Assembly: GCA_964034945.1 (NCBI GenBank)
Contig: OZ035962.1
Location: 113,151,234 to 113,215,233, forward strand
Source: Chrysopilus asiliformis
Taxonomy: Eukaryota > Arthropoda > Insecta > Diptera > Rhagionidae
Reading direction: 5' to 3'
DNA: 64,000 bases
The position numbers were made by a program, and so were the translations under genes. Below, piece after piece: positions 51,897 through 61,078 of this stretch (the first letter of the stretch is position 1; the number at the start of each line of letters is the position of its first letter). The notes below the pieces were generated by a model that saw only the letters and a program-made list of their open reading frames with translations, searched no databases and was not told where the DNA came from.

Positions 51897-52497
51897 AAAC
51901 ATAACAAAAGCTATAATTGCCAATCTGGCAATTATTCAAGACCCGTATGGTGATATTCGTATCAAAATTCGAACAGTTGTATCAAAATTCCACTTTGAAG
52001 GCAAACTTTCCAATAAGATTTTTTAAAACTTATTCCAATCGGATTTTGATGTATGGGAGTTTTATGTAGAATCATATCCTAAATAACTTTTGTTCTTGAA
52101 CTTTTTTGATAACATTTACCGTTTTTGAGATATTCGCAAAAAACGTTTTCGTTCGTATGGGGGGTACCCCCCCTAATGGTCTATTTTTGCCCATTAACGA
52201 ACTTAGCCTCGCATTTTACGAAAAACGAATCTGCGCAAAATTTCAAGTCTCTAGCTCAATCCGTACGCCCGCAATCCGCGCCACAGACAGACAGACAGAC
52301 GGACAGACGGACAGACGGACAGACGGACAGACGGACGGACGGACGGACAGACGGACGGACATGGAAAATTCAATTTTTTTTATCATTCTAAACACACTGG
52401 TGTAATTCATTTTTGTGTGTGATGACGGGATCTTGGCGTTACAAACGGTAAAGCAAAGTTAATATACCCTTTGGTTTCACCATACGGGTATAAAAAC
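51897..52497 (+). repeat. Dispersed repeat family F2, most complete copy
   Basis: Begins AAACATAACAAAAGC, then the hairpin ATTGCCA-ATC-TGGCAAT and ACCCGTATGGTGATA. It ends TCACCATACGGGTATAAAAAC, so ACCCGTATGGTGA near the left is inverted at the right. The microsatellite is at 52283-52360. Its right part is included in the tandem duplication at 52273-53192. Confidence 0.85.
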
Positions 52498-53192
52498 ACC
52501 CGTTGTGCACAAATACGGTAAGAAGCTGTCATAGAAACCAAAGTATAGTAAATGAATATTGAAAGGTCGATGAAATCCAATATTTGACGTGATCCTTATG
52601 AAAGGGGCTACGAGCTATACGTGTTCGCTTTATCTCGTACGTTTCTAGCCAAAATGGCGTCTACCTGAGTTTGAAAAAGGAAAAACGAAAAGAAATATCA
52701 CATCGCATCGGCCAAAAACTACACGAATACTACACCAATCCGCGCCACAGACAGACAGACAGACGGACAGACGGACAGACGGACAGACGGACGGACGGAC
52801 GGACAGACGGACGGACATGGAAAATTCAATTTTTTTTATCATTCTAAACACACTGGTGTAATTCATTTTTGTGTGTGATGACGGGATCTTGGCGTTACAA
52901 ACGGTAAAGCAAAGTTAATATACCCTTTGGTTTCACCATACGGGTATAAAAACACCCGTTGTGCACAAATACGGTAAGAAGCTGTCATAGAAACCAAAGT
53001 ATAGTAAATGAATATTGAAAGGTCGATGAAATCCAATATTTGACGTGATCCTTATGAAAGGGGCTACGAGCTATACGTGTTCGCTTTATCTCGTACGTTT
53101 CTAGCCAAAATGGCGTCTACCTGAGTTTGAAAAAGGAAAAACGAAAAGAAATATCACATCGCATCGGCCAAAAACTACACGAATACTACACC
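52273..53192 (+). repeat. Perfect tandem duplication, unit about 456-464 bp
   Basis: 52273-52736 and 52737-53192 are identical as far as I can read, except that the second copy's microsatellite is 8 bp shorter. The unit runs from AATCCGCGCCACAG through the end of the F2 element and about 230 bp of flanking DNA to GAATACTACACC. The unit mixes repeat and flank, so this is a segmental duplication and not a second insertion. It is either very recent or an assembly artefact. Confidence 0.93.
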
Positions 53193-56042
53193 TATTCACG
53201 TACCGACGAACAAACTGAACAACTTTTCCGTAAAAGAAAATCCATTTTCCATCCCTTCCTGTGCCTCAAATTTCAGATTTCCATGAGCCTTCAAAACCAG
53301 CCTGCGTACATACATTAATGGGCTGTTGTATTTCGAGTTGCAAGCATCCTAAACGCTATCCCATCATCATCAAGAAATCTTTTCCGAGTACAACACTGGA
53401 AGGAAGCATCATGTGTCGATATGTGACTTCAGGTTGTTTAGAGGTTCATATACGAAATTGGGGTCGTATATGAAAGTTTTAGGTGTGAGACTGAATTCCG
53501 GTAATCTATTTCCCTTATGGACTTTTCACAAGGAAAATCGACCTGGCCTAGCATTTGGGGTGCACATTCTGAGTAGGCACGTCTCGGAACTTTTTGTTTG
53601 CCAAAAGTAGAGATTTGATTGACTTGTTGGATTCTCCTTTAAGTGTACCACTAGCACTAATTTCACACTAAAGTACTCTAACATGATTACCGAAGTGTTC
53701 AACTTTTCACAGAACACAAAAGAATTTTGTTTTCCTCTTGCAAAAATCTCTTAGGTGGACGGGTTTTTTTTCTACAATTCGATGAAATTCTAGCTGAACT
53801 ATGAGGTGTTAGAAAAAAACGAAGTTTTTTTTTGCTCAAGTTTATTAAAATCAGGTATTGGCGATAATGAATGACACTTCATTAGCAAAGTGCTTGCAGT
53901 TCATTTAATTTGATTTCGTGCTTCACTCAGAAGAGCAATGAATCATAATGATTTCCATTAATTAGTCATTCAAAAAAAAAAAATCAATAAAATAATTATA
54001 TTCAAAAATTAATGAAGTCGCTCTGGAATGTGAATGGAAATAATAAGTTATTCGTAGTAATTCATCCAAATTAAATTTTAATCAAATTTTCAAAATACAA
54101 TAATTTTTATTGTTTTGGAATTGTGTAAAAATACAAAATATCTATCAGCTAAGTAATTAGGGGTATTCTCTATTCTGTATTAGAAGTTTGAGATCATAGT
54201 AAAATAATACTAATTATTCAAGTTTTGGTCCAAACCATGAATGCACTTTTTGGCGGTTGTAAAAAGATTAAAAACATACTAGCACTGAAAAAACACAGCT
54301 TAATCCACCGAAAACAGGAAAAAATGACCCACTCCTTCCCCTCCCTCCTATACAAACATAAACGATTTGAGCGATTTTCACAAAAACAGTGCATGGTATC
54401 TAAAAATTTATAAAGACGAAATTAATTTAGAATATGATTTTTCATAACCTTTCCATAAATTAAAATCCAATCTGACCATTCCTTCCCCTGTGATAGCTTA
54501 CTGGAAACAATGAGCGGGTTTTAGTCCTTGTTTTTTTTCCGGCTTCCTCGATTTATTGATATTTGTGTCAGTATTTCTGTCTGTTCGCTGTTCTCCATCT
54601 ATATTTGAATTATTGATGAAAAGCTTTTGTAAAACATAAAAAAAACTTGTGAAAAAATTAATTAAAATGTGTACCAATAAAAATATGTAAATATTTTGTA
54701 AAATTACATTTAAATGAAGGACACCCTTGTGTCGCACTGAAATATCAAAGATATTTTCAATGACTTCTTAAAATTTATTTTCCATACAAATGTCAATTTT
54801 ATGCTTGATAACCAGGCGATAGAGAATCTAACCAGAAATAATCATCTTTAGATTACACATGAATAACACCATAATCTACTCTTGAAGCATTTAATGTAGC
54901 AATAATTACCGATAAATACGAGTTATTCCACATTTCACGCACTTTGTCCATCATATACTTGGCGCAAAATGTGATTTTAACAACGAGTATCCAACTCTGA
55001 GTTGACGGCATATATTTATGTACCATCTAAATTTATCATAAACTTTAAACACCGTCGGCCATTAGTTCTCGTTAAAAGAAACATTAGTGCGAAGTTTCAC
55101 AGTCCACATACCAAGTTGGGAATGCAATTTTCACATGTTCAACCACAGACGACAGTTGCTCCAACGTCGAACATAATTTAAGTCCAAATAGAATTCACAC
55201 ACTCCACAACCCCGCCGCTCTCGATCGGGACTGATGGCCACGGAAAATGTAACACAAAATTCGTCACTATAAACGAGATGTCCTGCAGGAAGCATTGAGA
55301 ATCCCGAACTGGGAACTCACGTCGTCCATCCAAGGATGTATTTTTCCTGGGTAGGCAAATGGGATACGTTCGCTAAAGATATACGTTTGTATAACTAGAT
55401 TGAGTGTTATTGCTGAATATGGCCTACTATCATTTCGTATCCATAAAGCTTTCAGGACACTTCGCTATAACATCACGAATTACATGGTGTTGGGGAAGGT
55501 TCCGTTGTCTGGCCGGCTTGTAACGAATCTCACCTGGCCGTATATGGTTGGCTAACTTCTTGAATTATTCACAGACCAAACAGATTTGTGCAGATGTTGC
55601 TCCAATATAGATTCACCACAATCGAGGTTTTAGTGGCTATTTTATGGTGAACATTTGAATGGTCCTTATAATAAAAAAGGTGTTTCCTTTACCTGTTAAC
55701 AGGAACGTGTTATGTGGTAATCGCATTGATTGTTATACTTTTTTGTATGAACTTCTTTTTAATACGCAAATATTTTTGGTGAACGAATGACTTGACTATG
55801 CAGATTGCAAATCCATGGGTCAAAAATTCATATTTCGTGCACGGAGTAAGATTTATATAAGATTCTTCCAGATTTAAAAAAAAAGAGTATTAGGAGTATA
55901 ATTTGGCTTTACACCTTTACAGGGTTTCTCGTAAGTTCTTGCCAAATATCAAAAAACAATTGGAATTTATCTTTTATCATACACGGAAAACATAAAAGGG
56001 TAAATGTGAATACTACGGTTTAGAGCTAAACTTTAACAAATA
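53193..56042. other. Stretch without a recognised gene
   Basis: 55080-55600 is GC-richer and reads gene-like on the minus strand (for example FPVRDSQCFLQD, and KPARQRNLPQHHVIRD in another frame) but is full of stops and frame changes. It may be a decayed transposon or gene fragment. Frames at 53127-53610 are unrecognised. Confidence 0.35.
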
Positions 56043-56159
56043 CAGTAGAATCCCGACAATTCATACCCCGATAATTCGTATATTCCGCTAATTCGTATAT
56101 TCCGCTAATTCGTATGAATTTGCTGGTCTCTTGAAATACGAATTATCGGGATTCTACTG
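56043..56159. mobile_element. 117-bp pogo/Tigger-type MITE
   Basis: Starts CAGTAGAATCCCGACAATTC and ends with the inverse (23-bp TIR, two mismatches), flanked by TA at 56041-56042 and 56160-56161. CAGT ends, a TA site and a 'CCCGATAATTCG' block resemble pogo/Tigger elements. The middle has TTCCGCTAATTCGTAT repeated twice in tandem. Confidence 0.85.
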
Positions 56160-56161
56160 TA

Positions 56162-57944
56162 ATACTATTTAAGACGATATCAGATACTTTAATAGCTTCT
56201 GTTAATACTCCCATAATTTTTGATTCAGCCACCATATTATAATTACTGTAAACATATTTTGTTTTAGAAAACATTACAACCAAAATTTAAGCAAATAAAG
56301 ATTATTATGGGGAAATTTTATTTTGGTCAAACAAAATATTGGTTGCAGCAACAACAAAGTATTTCAATAAAATGTATGAAAGCAAAGACAGAAGCTGAGA
56401 CACTCCACGAGGGAAATTTTTTATCTTCCCAATAACTTAGGAAGCAAATCAGATCATGATACCGATAAAACTTCGGTTGCGAATTTTTATAAGAGTTAAT
56501 CCGGATCTTAGAAAAAAAAGACAACTAATGAGAGGATAAAAAAAAGTTCTGTTCGACATTGTTCGGTGGCGGATGCACAGTAATATAACATTCATTAGAT
56601 ATTTATTTGAAGTCGACTGCAAGAAACATTCTGAAAGCTTGCTTGAATTATGCTAAAAGCTTTCTTCGAAAGTTAGGCTTGCGACATCTTAATGTTTAAT
56701 CTATGGTCAAACCCAGTTGTTTGACGAATTTTAAAATTCTCACGTAATACGACGCTTTAGTGGCTAATAAAAATTTTTTTTGTTAGTTGGAAGAATATTT
56801 TTTAAATTTCTGTTCCATTTTCCTCATAAGTTTTTTTTTTTTCAATTTAAAAACTTAGCCCCAATATTAATAGTTTCATGTATTTTCTTAAAAGTTTTTT
56901 TTTGAAAATTAAAATGTCTTCTTTCCTTTGACATGAAAAATGAATAGTAGACATTTTGTTTCCCTCATTTTATATGGAAAAAATACCCATAGGAAATGCG
57001 ATACATCTTTGATGCCCGTCCGGAATTAATTTCGAACTTTTTAATTACTCGCACAATCGCTGCATTCTGTCAGGATGAAATTTTTTTTTATTTATCATTG
57101 CAAAAGAAATCCATCATGCAACGGGTGCATGGCAAGCAGAATTTCTCCTCTGTACACCAAAAAAATCTATTTAAACAGAGTCCTTCAACGGTTTTTCAAT
57201 ATCTATCTAAAAATCCATCTGTATCTGTATAGAACTGTACAACACGCAGCATATTTAACATTTTGCTCTGAAAATATAAAAATAAAAACATCTTGATACG
57301 TTCTTATCTCAATGGTTAAGCGAGGAATATGAAATTCTGACATTAAGAATTTTTCGTTTGATGCGAAGGAATACGAGGAACTACAATTTTCCGGATTCAA
57401 ATCCCCTGCAGCTGATACTTTATAGTTTTTGCGATTTTTTTTAAACTCAAATAGAATTTTTTGGTGCAAAAGAAAATAATTCGAATGGGACCAGAAAATA
57501 AATTCTTGAAATGGTTATCCAAGACATGATTAAAAAGTTTCCTCTTTTAAATTTCGATTACTTCGTTCTTTGAATAGCAAACAAAATACTGTATCTTTGG
57601 AAAAATCTACAAAGGAAAAGTAATTTTAATCAATGGAGCCAAGATCTGCAGCCCCGTACTTCCCGGAACTTTTATTAGTTCCTGTGATAAACTACTTAAT
57701 TACTTTGCAATCAAATGTTTGTTTGTTACTTGAAAGACAAAAAACGTAATCATTGTGAGATGAAGAAAATTGAATTGGCTTCAGTCAGTAGCTAGCATCT
57801 AGGATTTACTCTTAGTTCAAAAATCAAAAGACGCAAATTATGAAAGTAAAAAAAAATATTTTTAAACCGGGTAATTTTTTTGAAATGGGTAATTTTTTAT
57901 TTTATTTTTATACGTACATTATGCTGATAAGTCTTAGTGCTAAC
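56162..57944. other. AT-rich stretch, nothing recognised
   Basis: Frames at 56327-56524, 56996-57296 and 57203-57469 show no family motif. Confidence 0.4.
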
Positions 57945-58489
57945 GCACACGGTTCATCTCGTCGCGGCAACTTTTGGTCCTCAAAATTCCTTTCCGACGT
58001 ACACGCTTCTTCACTTTTTAGTAGCAAAAACTTGTTTACAACAAGCGATCGCTCATGTGTGTGTGGTTCTCATATATGTGTTGTATTTCCAGCTCATTCC
58101 CTTTCTAGCTAGCACCGAGGCAACATCAATTGCCACAATAGAAACTGCCAATAATAGAAGAATAAGGACTGGTAATTTGTTATGGCATTTACCCTTTCCA
58201 ACCTACCTGAAAAATAAAACTACCTGGAACTGGTGTTTCACTATTTGCATTCAATTTTTGTTTGTTTGGGATATGTTTACGATTCGGTGGCTAAGCACTG
58301 ACTGCCTCAATTAAATTACGCACAAATGCATGCTGACGTGCTACACGAGCGACTTCGTTTGTGTGCGTAAAAGAAGACGAGAAGAACACTTTTCGAGTGG
58401 CGATTTTTCCCCTCTTGCCGCACTCGTTTCTTTCCCACAATTTGGTGAAGTTGCGGCATGCTGATGACCGAAAGTTGCTCCGTGTACGC
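57945..58489. repeat. Imperfect inverted repeat pair, possible MITE
   Basis: The left has GCACACGG, a 12-13 bp extra piece, then GCAACTTTTGGTC. The right is the inverse of GCGTACACGGAGCAACTTTC. The interior is GC-richer than the flanks. A 125-codon plus frame (57937-58314) has no recognised domain. The CACACGG..CAACTTTCGG words resemble the left end at 12116-12134. Confidence 0.4.
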
Positions 58490-58748
58490 CCATACTTAGA
58501 TTTCGGAGAAAAATGACTTTCCCGATTTAAAAAAAATTATTTATTTCAAAAAATTTCCTCAATTGAGATGTAGCAATTTTCATTGCTCCTTCGCACCTAC
58601 AGTTAGTTTAACATAGCTTCGAACCATGGATAAATTTCAACATAAAATTATGCGCGCATTTGTATTCAGTTTTACACCCTGTGTTTGTTTTGTCATCATT
58701 TTTTTAGTTTTAAATATATAACAGTGTATTTTTCTTTGAATAATTCAT

Positions 58749-59450
58749 AGGTACGGCCAAGAATTTCCGGATTTAGGCATGTCGTCCCAGGGTGACGGAA
58801 GCTAAGCTTTTGTGTCCGAATTATGCAATATAGTGTTGTAATTTCCTAATCACTAAAAAGTTATGTTCGAATCATAGATATACTAGATCGCTCGATTTGC
58901 TGTCTCAAATGGTCCCATTTCAATACAGTTCAGTGAATCAAAACGAGTCAAGTAAGAGCGAGATAACCGTATGAAAATAAATATAGTCCTCTCATTTAAA
59001 CCGTGAGCTGTCAAAGGAAAATAGACTTTCGGAATGGTGTTGGCGCCTAAAGTTATTTGTAAAGTTATTTGCAAACTAAATTTGAATCTCGCGACCTTAT
59101 ACAGTTCAGTGGATGCGTTCAAGTACGATAAAGAGAGAAATACTTTTGGGACCATTTTTCAGCAGAGCTTTGTATGGTGACAGTTGTTCTATGTTATATA
59201 GTTCTGTGGTTCGAATCCAAAAAGTTCTTTAAAAAAATCGCCTGCTATGTATTTCATTGAATTATTTTCAATAGTGAGATTTTTGCTTCTTTAAGTTTTG
59301 CCGGTTTTTTGTCGTTTGGGAACATAAAATACCCATAAAAACATTTTATATAATCATGAACAAAAAACAAAAATTCAAAATTTTCATTTTTAATTCTGCC
59401 GCTCCCCTACTCATGCCCCGGATTCACACAAAAAAAATATGGCCAATAAG
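58749..59450 (+). mobile_element. TTAGGGTGACCA TIR element, diverged copy 2, interrupted
   Basis: The left part matches copy 1 over 'aagcttttgtgtccgaat', 'atagtgttgtaatttc' and CCGG words; the right part matches at ATGCCCCGGATTC and ACACAAAAAAAATATGGCCA. The terminal TIRs are decayed. The middle holds a separate 336-bp insertion. Confidence 0.65.
58874..59209. mobile_element. 336-bp insertion with 9-bp target duplication
   Basis: GTTCGAATC flanks both sides (58865-58873 and 59210-59218). The ends are loosely inverted (ATAGATATACTAGA against CACAGAACTATATA), and an AAATGGTCCCA / TGGGACCATTT pair lies inside at about 58906 and 59149. A 9-bp duplication fits Mutator-like elements; 8 bp plus one chance base would fit hAT. 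Confidence 0.65.
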
Positions 59451-59460
59451 ATAAAAGAAA

Positions 59461-60398
59461 ATCAATCAAATAATTGCGAAACTTAACATTACACTTGGCA
59501 GTTAAAAATTAAAATATATTATGGAGAATATTAAAACGAAATTACATTCATTTGTAAAGTAAAATAAATTTGATATTTTGAATGTAAGAGATTTTCTTAC
59601 TAATTCAATGCAAATGTTATAAATGAAATCTTGTGAAAATTCTGTGCATAAACATTAAAGCTAGTAAAATTGTTTATTTCATTTTGTTACCGTTTGTGTT
59701 TATATACACTATACAGAATACATAAATATGATTAATAGTATTATGAATTTAGTTTGTATTTAGTTCGGTTTATGTTAATACCAGCCTTAGCTTTGAAGAT
59801 GACTTAATGAAATGTAATCGGGATGCAATTTCGTTTAATGAAGCGAAAGCACAATGTAATGAAAGTGTTGGCTAGATTAGTGCCTCAAGATAAACACTAT
59901 TGCTGTATTCAACTGGATAATTAATGATCCCATATATTAATATCAAGTTCATTATTGTTATTAAAGCTATGTGTCTGTTAGGATATGGGATTCTTGAGGA
60001 TCTTCGAATTAATAACAAAATTTCAGTTTTTATTAAGTTGTCTGCAAGAAAAGTGTTTTCGTTACAAAATGGACAACTATTTGAGAGTTTTAGGATTTTT
60101 ATTTTCATTCAGTTAAAATAAATATCTAAAATCTAAATGTCTTCAGGATAGTTGCTGGCTCACATTTTCATATTGGTAAAATATCGGAATCAAGGAATGT
60201 CTCTTCTGGAAATTGTAGCAATTTAAAAGACTTCCGAACAGTCAATTTATAAAAACGACTATAGATTTTCTTACAAATTGGTTCTTGTATTTTTCAGAAA
60301 ATTTGTTTATCAAATTTACTTCTATAAGCGCTTTTTGATTACTTATTTGTGTTGATAATTTAGGGAAATATATCGATTCTATTTAAGTGGAACTTTTT
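59461..60398. other. AT-rich stretch, nothing recognised
   Basis: Short overlapping frames on both strands (59872-60121) without motifs. This is the target region beyond the 3' end of the non-LTR element. Confidence 0.4.
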
Positions 60399-61078
60399 TT
60401 CAATTCAATTCAATTTATTATCATATAAGGCAAATTGCCTTTTTATACAGGTTGTACACAATTTTGACTTAACTAAATACAATATAAGTATTAATAAGAA
60501 GCTTATACAAATATACAATATAAAGCTCAAGGAAATTAAGAAAGTTAAATATTTTAACAATTCGATTCAGTTCAAAATAATTTCTTATCTTATAAGGTAA
60601 TCAAAAGCTAAAAGGAATCTATATAATTCAAAACAGATAACTAATAAATACAATATTTACTTGGCTAGGACCATAAATGGCAAAGATCAAATAAATCAAT
60701 GTATATTATAAAAATAATATAGCATATTAAGTATAAAAGTTAATATAAAAAAGAAAAAGAAAGTCGATTTAACGCAAGCCATAAGAATGAAAATAAACAA
60801 AATAAAATATATATATAAAAAAATAAAAAAAAAGAAATAGACAAATCGTCAAAAAAAATACTGGAGCTATAATAAGCTCATAAGGATACAAAGAAAGCCT
60901 GTGCCCCCACACAAACCAATTCCAAGAGAGAAAAAAAAGTATGAAAATCAGAAAAATGAAATCAAGAAAACCGAAATTAAGTCTATTGGAGAGGAATCAC
61001 CTAGAAAAAGATGTCAAGCAATGGAGAATATCACAAGGGCTAAGCAGAAAAATTTCCATAATCCAAATACACCCAAGA
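60399..61078 (-). other. 3' UTR and tail of the non-LTR element
   Basis: About 680 bp of A-rich sequence (plus-strand view) follow the ORF2 stop. It holds poly-purine runs and no open frame that resembles a domain. Near its end the plus strand reads AAGGCA-AAT-TGCCTT (60428-60442), a perfect 6-bp stem with a 3-nt loop, and then three copies of the pentamer at 60399-60416. In LINEs with such ends the hairpin and microsatellite are thought to be recognised by the encoded reverse transcriptase; that role is inferred here, not shown. Confidence 0.75.

Noticed and set aside
55201..55420. Possible Tc1-like transposase (an SDE-like string on minus)
   Set aside because: Only a few residues fit and the frame shifts repeatedly; too weak to name.
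59200..59220. GGTTCGAATCC, a tRNA T-arm-like word
   Set aside because: No matching acceptor, D-arm or anticodon stem upstream; the word is part of a target-site duplication.
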